Positions 34,585-42,491 of a stretch of 64,000 nucleotides of DNA are shown here, one piece after another. The translations under genes and the position numbers were made by a program. The notes under the pieces were generated by a model, which searched no databases, was not told the origin of the DNA, and was given only the letters and a program-made list of their open reading frames with translations. Source of the DNA: DASYXT01 sp035934555 (GTDB lineage: Bacteria > Verrucomicrobiota > Verrucomicrobiia > Limisphaerales > UBA8199); assembly GCA_035934555.1 (NCBI GenBank), contig DASYXT010000030.1, forward strand, positions 62,001 through 126,000, read 5' to 3'. Positions within the stretch are counted from its first letter, which is position 1, and each line of letters starts with the position of its first letter.

Positions 34585-35610
34585 ATGTTGGCCGAGGGTT
34601 CGCCGCCCCTTCTTGCGCTGGCGCCCATGCAGGATGTGACCGACCTGCCGTTCTGGCGGTTGCTCGCGCAATACGGTGGCGCGGATGTCTATTTCACCGA
34701 GTACTTCCGTGTTCATGCGACATCGACTCTCGAGAAACATATCCTGCGCTCAATTACAGAAAATCCTACCGGCCGTCCGGTGATCGCGCAGTTAATCGGC
34801 AATGATATCCCGGCGCTGCTGCGGACGGTGCGCGACCTGCAGCAATACCCTATTCTCGGCATCGACTTGAACTTGGGTTGTCCCGCCCCAGTGGTGTATC
34901 GGAAGTGCGCGGGCGGCGGTTTGTTGCGGGAGCCGGCGCGGGTCGATGCGATTTTAGGCGCGCTGCGCGAGGCGGTCACAACCAAGTTCAGTGTCAAAAC
35001 ACGCCTGGGCTTCGATTCGCCACTGGTCTTTGACGAACTGTTGCCTGTTTTTGCCAAACATTCTCTCGACCTCCTCACGGTGCATGGGCGCACGGTGAAG
35101 GAAATGTACCGGAGCGAAGTGCATTACGAGTACATCGCGCGCGCCGTTGCCGAAATGCCCTGCCCGGTGCTGGCCAACGGCAACATCTATTCGGCAGCGA
35201 AAGCGGCCGAGGTGCTGCGCGACACCGGCGCACACGGGCTAATGATTGGCCGGGGCGCGATTCGCAATCCGTGGCTGTTTCAACAAATTCGGCAACACAA
35301 TCGCGGAGAGGCACTCCGGGTGCCCAGGGGTCATGAGGTGCTGGATTATGTGCTGGCGCTTTATCAGGCGGTCTGCTCGCCCGAGGTGCGCGAAGCCGCC
35401 CAGGTGCAGAAGATGAAGAAGTACATGAACTACCTGGGGATGGGCGTGGAACCCACCGGCCGGTTCTTGCACGATATTCGCAGGGTGACTGCGCGCGATG
35501 AGTTCTTCAGGGTGTGCGAAGAGTTCCTGGCCCATGACGAACCGATGCCACTGGAGCCGTTTCGGCTTGAACTGAACCCGGCGGACCTGCTCGCCGGGGA
35601 ACATCATTGA
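34585..35610 (+). CDS. dus: tRNA-dihydrouridine synthase
   Basis: 341 residues from the ATG at 34585. It reduces uridine in tRNA using FMN and NADPH. ALAPMQDVTDLPFWRLL begins the barrel, and DLNLGCPAPVVYRKCAGGGLL carries the catalytic Cys108. TVHGRTVKEMY and GAHGLMIGRGAIRNPWLF (FMN phosphate site) follow. An upstream GTG at 34540 would add 15 residues. It is DusB-like, but the subfamily is not certain. Confidence 0.92.
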   Translation: MLAEGSPPLLALAPMQDVTDLPFWRLLAQYGGADVYFTEYFRVHATSTLEKHILRSITENPTGRPVIAQLIGNDIPALLRTVRDLQQYPILGIDLNLGCPAPVVYRKCAGGGLLREPARVDAILGALREAVTTKFSVKTRLGFDSPLVFDELLPVFAKHSLDLLTVHGRTVKEMYRSEVHYEYIARAVAEMPCPVLANGNIYSAAKAAEVLRDTGAHGLMIGRGAIRNPWLFQQIRQHNRGEALRVPRGHEVLDYVLALYQAVCSPEVREAAQVQKMKKYMNYLGMGVEPTGRFLHDIRRVTARDEFFRVCEEFLAHDEPMPLEPFRLELNPADLLAGEHH

Positions 35611-35637
35611 GCCGTTCAGTGTCGCAGGCCTTGCCGT

Positions 35638-36072
35638 TCACCCGTAGCGATAGGGGCGCTCCATCGCGAAACTATTCGGCAAGTGCCGGATTTCACGCAC
35701 CTCGCCGTCTTCCAGGAGCACCTCGACAATATCGAACCGGACTTTGACGCGGGGTTTGCGCAAGAGACGCAGATAATCCAGCCCGGCGCGGGTCAGGCGC
35801 CGGCGGCGTTCGGCATCAACCGCTGCCGCTGGGCGGACCCATTCTTCCGACGAGCGCGTTTTGACTTCGACGAATACGAGGCAATCCTCTTCGCGAAACA
35901 CCAGGTCGATTTCGCCGCGGTCCGAGCGGAAGTTGGCGGTGAGGAATTTCATCCCCTGACGCTGAAGCTGACGCCGGGCGGCGCGCTCGCCTAATTCGCC
36001 GTAGCGCAAGTGCTGCGGCTTTCGTTTTCCGCTCCACCATTCATCGAGGCGTTGCCTCAAGCTGCTTGCCAT
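35638..36072 (-). CDS. yraN: YraN family (UPF0102) nuclease-like protein
   Basis: 144 residues from the ATG at 36072. The restriction-endonuclease-like core is GEIDLVFREEDCLVFVEVKTR with D56, E69 and K71, and GELGERAARRQLQRQGMKFL lies in front. Family members are thought to be DNA-processing nucleases, but no function is firm. A longer ORF start at 36141 lies inside the palindromic element (LLRTKAKVRVPALGPPSLRG) and is a repeat-derived artefact. Confidence 0.9.
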   Translation of the reverse strand: MASSLRQRLDEWWSGKRKPQHLRYGELGERAARRQLQRQGMKFLTANFRSDRGEIDLVFREEDCLVFVEVKTRSSEEWVRPAAAVDAERRRRLTRAGLDYLRLLRKPRVKVRFDIVEVLLEDGEVREIRHLPNSFAMERPYRYG

Positions 36073-36079
36073 AACGTCT

Positions 36080-36222
36080 CCCCTCAGCGAAGGCGGGCCC
36101 AGCGCCGGAACGCGGACTTTAGCTTTAGTCCGCAGCAACATTCGAAAACCCGCCTCATCGGACCTTGCTGCGGACTAAAGCCAGGCTAAAGTTCCGCGCT
36201 CCGCCCGCCTTCACTGAGGGGG
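36080..36222. repeat. dispersed palindromic element, copy B (CCCCTCAGCGA ends)
   Basis: 143 bp with ends CCCCTCAGCGAAGGCGGG (from 36080) and CCCGCCTTCACTGAGGGG (to 36221), an 18-bp inverted repeat with one mismatch. The inner part has CGGACTTTAGCTTTAGTCCG and TTGCTGCGGACTAAAG facing each other, as in copy A. It sits in the divergent gap between yraN and the methyltransferase. Confidence 0.85.
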
Positions 36223-36293
36223 TACGCCATAACGTGGATTCGGTTTGCAATCCTGCTTCCTTCTATAACTCTTGGCGCGGCGAAACAACTCAA

Positions 36294-37214
36294 ATGGACA
36301 ACCTTCCCGAGCTCTCCCGGCCCTGCCCGGTTTGTGGATCTGCTGCCGCCGAATTGTTTCTGGTCAAAGGACCGTTACGGCTGGTGCGGTGCCGCGAGTG
36401 CTCAATGGTCTATGCCAGCCCGCTGCCGGCGGCATTCGCTTCGGCCGACGCGTACAATGAAGTGGGCACTGAGTACTACCTTTCGCCGGCCAAGCTCGAA
36501 AGCGATTACGCGCCGGTGCGCTTTCGGCGCGAGTTGCGGCTGTTCCGGCGGTACTGCCGCGGCGGGGCCGTGCTGGATGTGGGTTGCGGAACCGGCGGCT
36601 GGTTATTCGGGCTGGAGCGGCGCTATCCCGGGGCGTACCGGCGCCTCGGCACAGATGCCAGCGCGCCGGCCCTTGATTATGCAGCGTCGAGAGGTGTGCC
36701 CGTGGCACGAGGCGATTTTCCCAAACAGTCATTTCCGGAAGCATCGTTTGACGCGCTTACTTTTTGGGCAGTATTGGAACACGTGCGTGACCCCGGCGCG
36801 TTTCTCAAACGTGCGGCGGCGCTGCTTCAGCCGGAGGGCCGCTGTTTCGTTCTGGTGCCGAATATGCGTTCGCTGGCGGCGCGGCTGCTAGGCGCCCGTT
36901 ACCGCTACATTTATCCACAGCATTTGAACTATTTCACACGCGCCACGCTCAGTCGCTTAGTCGCAAAGCACTTCGTCATTGTCGAACAGGCTTCGACGCA
37001 TTTTAACCCGGTGGTGATCTGGCAGGACTGGCGGCGAGGAGGCCAGGAAGTCTCGAACTACGAGCGCGGAAAACTGCTCAAGCGCACCACAGCCTACAAA
37101 CAGAACCCGTTGCTGAAGCCGGTGAAATGCATTTATGACGCGTTCGAATGGAGCCTGGGCCGAATGAACCTGGCAGATAATCTGGTGATGGTGGGGAAAC
37201 CGAAGACACTTTAG
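36294..37214 (+). CDS. SAM-dependent methyltransferase with N-terminal zinc ribbon
   Basis: 306 residues. The Cys pairs CPVC (11-14) and CREC (33-36) form a ribbon. VLDVGCGTGG (93-102) is motif I of a class I methyltransferase, followed by ALTFWAVLEHVRDPGAFL and FVLVPNMRSLAARLLG. This layout is typical of methyltransferases in polysaccharide or sugar modification loci. The upstream open frame lies in the repeat, so the ATG at 36294 is used. Confidence 0.85.
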   Translation: MDNLPELSRPCPVCGSAAAELFLVKGPLRLVRCRECSMVYASPLPAAFASADAYNEVGTEYYLSPAKLESDYAPVRFRRELRLFRRYCRGGAVLDVGCGTGGWLFGLERRYPGAYRRLGTDASAPALDYAASRGVPVARGDFPKQSFPEASFDALTFWAVLEHVRDPGAFLKRAAALLQPEGRCFVLVPNMRSLAARLLGARYRYIYPQHLNYFTRATLSRLVAKHFVIVEQASTHFNPVVIWQDWRRGGQEVSNYERGKLLKRTTAYKQNPLLKPVKCIYDAFEWSLGRMNLADNLVMVGKPKTL

Positions 37215-37302
37215 TGGTTAAATCGTTGTGTGGCCTATAAACCGGGCAGTGACGGAGGAATTGAAGGTGCCTCGATAATATTGCTGCGCCCTGGGTATTC
37301 GG

Positions 37303-37489
37303 GTGTTGCTGCGGACCAAAATTCAGTGAGCTCTCGATGGTCAACGAGCGCTGCTCCCTCGGTAGCAGGGATAGGGTGCGGGCAACTAAAATCGACCACT
37401 GCACTGATTCGGCAAAGTCCGCGCTTCTCTAGTTGGGCGTTGCTGCGGACTAAAAGTCAGACTAAAAGTCCGCGCTCCGTCCGCGCTCG
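37303..37489. repeat. dispersed palindromic element, degenerate copy D
   Basis: GTTGCTGCGGACCAAAATTC at the left and GTTGCTGCGGACTAAAAGTC, then CTAAAAGTCCGCGCTCCGTC, at the right; an AAAGTCCGCGCTTCTC lies between. The terminal CCCCTCAGTGA boxes are absent. Together with flanking sequence it fills the 461 bp gap before the next gene; no other feature is visible there. Confidence 0.6.
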
Positions 37490-37675
37490 GTGTCGGGGCA
37501 TTGCCGAGGTGGGTGTCGTGAAAACTGCGGTGAGGTTTTGCTGTCAATACGGATTTTTTTCCAAAGCGCAACCCGCTAGGGTGCAAGCATGTGGATTGAT
37601 GGCCGCCGCTCCGGGACGCAGTGCCCGCTGAGAGGACAACAACAACCGAACGCAGCCACTTCCGCAGAGAACCTT

Positions 37676-38332
37676 ATGTCAATCTCTTTGAATCGAGCCA
37701 GCGGACCGCTGCAACGGTGCGTTCTGCACAAAGGAACCCGAACATTCGCATTGCTGGGCAAGGCGACCGGCTTCGGCGTCACCGCCTTTAATCGGGCGGA
37801 TCTGCACCGCAGTTGGGCGCTGACGGCGGAGTTTGGTTGTCTGCGCCTGGAAAGACTAGCCGGAGACGAGGAGCTTACCGGCGGTCAGATCGTCTTACCC
37901 ACCCCGACCAACTATGACTTCGGTGTGACAGGCCCCGGCCAAGGCATCGAGACGACGCGCGCGATTTTTGGGCTGCTCCCCAACGAGCTGGAAAAATTGG
38001 TCAGCGGCTTGCGCCAGGGCAGTGCCCCGGTGCTGGGTTACTCGCGGCGCGACCTGCGCTGTAGTCTCAGTTGCTGCCTGATTCCCGGCCAATGGCCGCA
38101 CGTGGTAATCTCGAACCGCGCGATCTACGGCAACATCGTTTCCCTCGAGTCGTTCATGCGGATGGTCGTCTCCTCGTTGCCCGAGGGGCGCTTAGGCACA
38201 CGATTCCCGGCGTTGCAACCGGTGTTCAAGCAGATGATGAAACTGCGGATCGTGCATCGCCGTGGGGTTCCCTACAGCGACGAATTGTTGGAAACCAGTC
38301 CGGTAACGGCAATGGCGTTGGCCAGCAGGTAA
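37676..38332 (+). CDS. protein of unknown function
   Basis: 218 residues from the ATG at 37676, or 247 from the ATG at 37589. The shorter form is preferred because the first 29 residues (MWIDGRRSGTQCPL) look non-coding, although AGGGTG sits well as a ribosome site for the longer one. The protein is cytoplasmic-looking, with LPTPTNYDFGVTGPGQGIETTRAIFGLLPNEL-type sequence and no membrane segment. No family recognised. The open frame and residue mix support a real gene. Confidence 0.6.
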   Translation: MSISLNRASGPLQRCVLHKGTRTFALLGKATGFGVTAFNRADLHRSWALTAEFGCLRLERLAGDEELTGGQIVLPTPTNYDFGVTGPGQGIETTRAIFGLLPNELEKLVSGLRQGSAPVLGYSRRDLRCSLSCCLIPGQWPHVVISNRAIYGNIVSLESFMRMVVSSLPEGRLGTRFPALQPVFKQMMKLRIVHRRGVPYSDELLETSPVTAMALASR

Positions 38333-38415
38333 AGCGGGCGGGTGGCCCCGGCCATCCTGGCTGCCGGTGGGCGCGGCATCTTGCCGGGCAGAATTGAGCC
38401 TGCACGCACTGCTGG

Positions 38416-38604
38416 AACCCCGTAGGGGTGCCCTGCTTATAGCACGTCCAACACCTCTCGACTGTTTTTTTGTTTCTCCGCCCCGCTCATTCACCAATTC
38501 TCCCACTCCAGCTCAAGTCCGATCTGGAATGAGCGGGGCCGAAAAACAAAAAAACAAGAATAGGGAGGCGGCTCGTACTATAAACAGGTTACCCCTACGG
38601 GGTT
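38416..38604. repeat. long nested inverted repeat downstream of argG
   Basis: Outer arms 38416-38442 (AACCCCGTAGGGGT...TTATAG) and 38578-38604 (CTATAAAC...ACGGGGTT) pair with three mismatches in 27. Inner arms 38462-38492 (CTGTTTTTTTGTTT...GCTCATTC) and 38527-38558 (GAATGAGCGGGG...AAAAACAAG) pair over about 30 bases. The loop is about 34 bases. Each CCCCGTAGGGG is itself a palindrome. No ORF. It fills most of the 364 bp between the convergent hypothetical gene and argG. It could be a MITE-like element or a two-way terminator. Confidence 0.8.
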
Positions 38605-38696
38605 TTTGAGACCCCGCCTGCCCGGCTGCCTGAAGTGGTTTCATGCAGGCCCTCTTTAGCAGATATGGGTAATGCCAAGGGTTGGAAGCCCGCGTG

Positions 38697-39929
38697 TTAC
38701 TTGCGTTTCCCGCGCTTCTGCACCTGGGCGGCAACTTTGAGCCTGAGGCCGTTGAGCCGGATGAAGCCCGTGGCATCGTCCTGGTTGTAAGCCTTCGTCG
38801 GATCGGCTTCCATCGTCGCAATCGCGGGATTGTACAGGCTGACGGGCGACTTGCGCCCCGCCACCATGATGTTGCCTTTGTAAAGCTTCACGCGGACCGT
38901 ACCCGTGACGTTCTTCTGGCTCTCCGAAACGAAGGCTTGCAAGGCCAGCCTTTCCGGCGCGAACCAATAGCCGTAATACACCAACTCGGCATACCGGGGG
39001 ATCAGCGAGTCGCGCAGGTGCATCACTTCCCGATCCATCGTGAGAGTTTCCATCTGCCGGTGAGCGAAATGCAGGATGGCGCCGCCCGGCGTTTCATACA
39101 CCCCGCGCGACTTCATCCCGACGTACCGGTTCTCGACCATGTCCACGCGTCCGACCCCGTGTTTGCCGCCCAGTTGGTTCAGCTTGCGCATCACACCCAA
39201 CGGGTCCAGCGCCTGGCCGTTCACCGCGACGCAATTGCCCTGCTCGAACTCCAGCGTCACATATTCCGGCCGGTCGGGCGCGTCCTCGGGCGCAACGCTC
39301 AGCTTGAACATGTCCTTGTTATTGGGTGCAAAGGCGTCGAGCCACGGGTCCTCAAGGACACCCGCCTCAAAAGAAATGTGCAACAGGTTTCGATCCATCG
39401 AATAAGGTTTTCGCACCGAGGCCTGAACCGGGATGCGCTTCTGCTCGCAGTAGGCGATCATTTCCGCCCGGCCAGGGAACTGCTCGCGGAATCGCGCGTC
39501 GCGCCAGGGTGCAATCACCTCCAGGTCGGGCGCTAACGCCGCGGCGGTCAGTTCGAAGCGGACCTGGTCGTTGCCTTTGCCGGTGGCGCCATGGGCCAGT
39601 GCGCCGGCCTTCTCCTTGCGCGCGACTTCAATCATGCCTTTGGCAATGAGCGGCCGGGCAATGCTCGTGCCCAAGAAGTATTGCCCCTCATATACGGCCC
39701 CCGACTGCAGCATGGGGAAAATGAAATCGCGGGCGAACTCAGCCTGCAGATCCACGATGTGGCATTTTATGGCGCCGGTCTTGCCAGCCTTGGCTTCCAG
39801 CCCCCGCAATTCCTCCTCCTGGCCGATGTTGGCGCAAAAGGCAATCAGCTCCGCGTCGTATTTTTCCTTCAGCCACGACAAGATCACCGAGGTATCCAGG
39901 CCGCCCGAGTACGCTAAAACAATTTTCAT
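38697..39929 (-). CDS. argG: argininosuccinate synthase
   Basis: 410 residues from MKIVLAYSGGLDTSVILSWL (PP-loop ATP motif YSGGLDTS at 7-14). It joins citrulline and aspartate with ATP. GATGKGNDQVRFEL, YSMDRNLLHISFEAG and GVGRVDMVENRYVGMKSRG are family blocks. The open frame extends 41 codons upstream but starts within a likely promoter region, so the ATG at 39929 is used. With argJ at 16313 this shows arginine synthesis. Confidence 0.96.
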   Translation of the reverse strand: MKIVLAYSGGLDTSVILSWLKEKYDAELIAFCANIGQEEELRGLEAKAGKTGAIKCHIVDLQAEFARDFIFPMLQSGAVYEGQYFLGTSIARPLIAKGMIEVARKEKAGALAHGATGKGNDQVRFELTAAALAPDLEVIAPWRDARFREQFPGRAEMIAYCEQKRIPVQASVRKPYSMDRNLLHISFEAGVLEDPWLDAFAPNNKDMFKLSVAPEDAPDRPEYVTLEFEQGNCVAVNGQALDPLGVMRKLNQLGGKHGVGRVDMVENRYVGMKSRGVYETPGGAILHFAHRQMETLTMDREVMHLRDSLIPRYAELVYYGYWFAPERLALQAFVSESQKNVTGTVRVKLYKGNIMVAGRKSPVSLYNPAIATMEADPTKAYNQDDATGFIRLNGLRLKVAAQVQKRGKRK

Positions 39930-39990
39930 AGTTCGTTCCAAACCGTCGGCGCATGAAACGCCAACCGGCCCGCCTTGGAAAGTCGAAACT

Positions 39991-40007
39991 GTCATATTTA
40001 TTATGAC
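39991..40007. promoter_or_regulatory. dyad GTCATA-N5-TATGAC between argG and the Tat protein gene
   Basis: A perfect 6-bp inverted repeat around TTTAT, 61 bp before argG and 35 bp before the divergent gene, in an AT-rich patch (CATATTTATTATG). Size and AT core resemble an ArgR-type box, which would fit argG, but no arginine regulator gene is in view. Confidence 0.4.
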
Positions 40008-40042
40008 TGTTATCTTATTGGCGCGCTTGATAAGGTTTAAAC

Positions 40043-41029
40043 ATGAAGGCAAAATCGAACCGAAGAATCTTCCTGAAAACCTCCGCGGCGGCCGGCCTGG
40101 GGCTCCCGCTCCTGCATAGCTTCGAAGAGCGGGTGTTGGCGAACCAGGAAATCGCCCACGCGCCGCCGTCCACCTCTGGCCCCCACGCGGCCGCCGTTCC
40201 TTGTGGCGCCATCGGTAAAGTGAAGATCAGCCGCCTCATTTGCGGCGGAAATCTCATCAGCGGTTTCGCTCATAGCCGCGATTTGATTTATGTGTCCCCG
40301 CTGCTCAAGCAGTACTTCACCGATGCTAAAATCCTGGAAACGTGGGCGTTGTGCGAACAGCACGGCATCAACACGATGATCCTCAACCCTTCCGACACCC
40401 GGGCGGCAGCCCTTTACCAAAAGCACCGCTCCCAGGGCGGCCGCATCCAGTACCTGGCCCAACTGGGACCCGACAAAGAGAACCTCCGGGACCCGGTCAC
40501 ACAAGCCAAAGCGGCCGGCGCGGTGGGCGCCTTCCTGCTGGGCAATTATGCCGATGCCTGGACGCGCGAAGGCGACGTCAAGCGGATCGGCCAATTGCTA
40601 TCGCTCATCAAAGCCGAGGGCCTGATCGCAGGGGTGGCGGCTCACGAATTGCGCACCGTCCAGGCCGTCGAGCAAGCGAATCTGAACCCGGATTTTTACC
40701 TCAAGACGCTCCACAGCACACAGTATTGGTCAACTCGCCGGCCGGACCAATCCAAGGAGGTGATTGATAACTTTGCCGTTGATAATTACTGGTGCCTGGA
40801 CCCGCAGCAGACCATCAATTACATGTCCGAACTGAGGCGCCCCTGGATCGCCTATAAAGTCCTCGCCGCCGGGGCCATTCACCCGCGCGCCGGCTTCCGC
40901 CACGCGTTCGAGAACGGGGCCGATTTCGTCGCGGCAGGCATGTTTGACTTCCAGATTGCTGAGGACGTTGCTATTGCCAATGAAATGGTCCCGGCAGCGC
41001 GGAATCGCGATCGGGAGTGGTGCGCGTGA
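40043..41029 (+). CDS. Tat-exported TIM-barrel protein, aldo/keto reductase-like
   Basis: 328 residues. The twin-arginine signal is NRRIFLKTSAAAGLGLPLLH. The mature part looks like a degenerate TIM barrel: KISRLICGGNLISGFAHSRD, WALCEQHGINTMILNPSD, AGAVGAFLLGN and ELRRPWIAYKVLAAGAIHPR, a strand order that resembles aldo/keto reductases. The catalytic Tyr/Lys tetrad is not evident, so enzymatic activity of that kind is doubtful. It is divergent from argG. Confidence 0.7.
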   Translation: MKAKSNRRIFLKTSAAAGLGLPLLHSFEERVLANQEIAHAPPSTSGPHAAAVPCGAIGKVKISRLICGGNLISGFAHSRDLIYVSPLLKQYFTDAKILETWALCEQHGINTMILNPSDTRAAALYQKHRSQGGRIQYLAQLGPDKENLRDPVTQAKAAGAVGAFLLGNYADAWTREGDVKRIGQLLSLIKAEGLIAGVAAHELRTVQAVEQANLNPDFYLKTLHSTQYWSTRRPDQSKEVIDNFAVDNYWCLDPQQTINYMSELRRPWIAYKVLAAGAIHPRAGFRHAFENGADFVAAGMFDFQIAEDVAIANEMVPAARNRDREWCA

Positions 41030-41186
41030 GGGCTCCGGCTACGGCGAGTTGAAGGGCGCGGGTCCTCTGATGTCACCATTCGATCAACTGGCTGGAGTGG
41101 AAGACCCGGCGCTGTTCTGATACAGGACCCGACGCCCCGGACGGCCCAGTAAAAGGAACACTCTGGCTCGTGCCGTGCGTTGAAGG

Positions 41187-42278
41187 TTACCGCAGCACCG
41201 GCCTATGGATGTTTTGGGGCACCTGGGCATTGCCATCGAGTGGCACCACCACGCCATCCTTTTCTTTTTCAATGAAGCTCTTGTGAATCCAAAGGCCGTC
41301 GGCGTCCAAATCCTGTGTTTCAAACAGCACGGTTGTGTCTGTGGTAAAGGTATGCACGCGGGTAGTCTTCCACACCTGCCGCTCGGACATCGCCCCGGAA
41401 ACCGCGGTTTGAAAAAAGGACTTGAGCTGTTCCTGCGACACTACCGGAAACGTCCTGTCGGAGTTGCAATCGGTTAGTGCTTCGGTCATCGCCGCATCAA
41501 TGAGCTTGGGCCAAAGGGCGCGAAACAGGGCTTTGTTATTATAGACTTCGGCGCTGTTAATCTCGCCGTTGATGGCATAGAGGAAACCGATGACGTCGGT
41601 CTTGCCGTCCAACAGGTGCGCCAACTTGTCCACGTATCGCTTTTTAACCCCGTCCAGATCTTTGTCTTCCAGCGCCAACTGCAAACTGCTCGACGAATCC
41701 GCGCTGCGCACATCCACCGGTTTGCCTGCCATCCGCGACAGGTTCTGGCTGAGCTGGGCTTGTTGCTCGGCCACGCCTGCCCAAACATACGACTGGTTGT
41801 TCTCATAACGCGCCGCCAATTTCTCCCGCCGCGAACTCAATGCTTTAGTATTCGACGAGAACGCCGTGGCGTTTTCACGCCCGCGCTGGGTCCAACGGCC
41901 ATGTTCCACACAGAAGGCTGACAGCGGCACCTCCCCGGAAAACGGCGACAAGACCAGGTCGTCCCGCACGGCGCGGTCCTGTCTTCCCCCTTTGACGATA
42001 TCGCCGGCATTGAGAAACACGGTCGCTTCTTTAGATAGATTTTCAATGCTCAGCTCGTTGACGTTGCCGGTTTCGCGCACCTGAACAAGCCCTCGGTCCA
42101 GCGCTTCAGATAGCGTCACGTAGCGGTGCTCTTCAAGCTGCGTGTGCCCATGGATGAGGAAGACCTGGAGGTTGCCTTGGACGGTTGGGCCGCTGAGCGT
42201 ACCGACGGCCGCGCGGCTGTTGCTGCCGCCAAGCCATGCGGCGGCCATGAGCGTGCTGATAACAATAGTTCTTTTCAT
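41187..42278 (-). CDS. secreted ARPP-1-like (DUF6569-like) protein
   Basis: 363 residues with a signal peptide (MKRTIVISTLMAAAWLGGSNSRA). The pattern YVTLSEALDRGLVQVRETGNVNEL, NAGDIVKGGRQDRAVRDDLVL and PLSAFCVEHGRWTQRG is what I know of the ARPP-1 domain (ARG and Rhodanese-Phosphatase associated protein). Members are predicted extracellular proteins of unknown role. The family call is from memory. It is divergent from the histidine kinase. Confidence 0.65.
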   Translation of the reverse strand: MKRTIVISTLMAAAWLGGSNSRAAVGTLSGPTVQGNLQVFLIHGHTQLEEHRYVTLSEALDRGLVQVRETGNVNELSIENLSKEATVFLNAGDIVKGGRQDRAVRDDLVLSPFSGEVPLSAFCVEHGRWTQRGRENATAFSSNTKALSSRREKLAARYENNQSYVWAGVAEQQAQLSQNLSRMAGKPVDVRSADSSSSLQLALEDKDLDGVKKRYVDKLAHLLDGKTDVIGFLYAINGEINSAEVYNNKALFRALWPKLIDAAMTEALTDCNSDRTFPVVSQEQLKSFFQTAVSGAMSERQVWKTTRVHTFTTDTTVLFETQDLDADGLWIHKSFIEKEKDGVVVPLDGNAQVPQNIHRPVLR

Positions 42279-42348
42279 AGCTGTTTTACTTTCGTTTTTG
42301 TGCGCCATTGCTCGGCGCATCTGGAGCCAATGTGGGCCTGTCGCTCAG

Positions 42349-42423
42349 AACGTTTGTCAAACCAACGCAAGAACGGTGTAAAAAATTTGTATGGCCGCGC
42401 CTGACAATTTTTTTACAAACGTT
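42349..42423. promoter_or_regulatory. nested inverted repeats in the ARPP/histidine kinase divergent gap
   Basis: Outer arms AACGTTTGT (42349-42357) and ACAAACGTT (42415-42423) match perfectly. Inner arms GTAAAAAATTTGT (42378-42390) and ACAATTTTTTTAC (42404-42416) match with one mismatch. The genes on either side point away from each other, so an operator or shared regulatory site is more likely than a terminator. Confidence 0.55.
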
Positions 42424-42491
42424 TTGCAACCCGCTGACATCTCGTGCGGGCTTGCAGTCGAGACTGAGGAACTGGCAAAATCTATTGGGAG

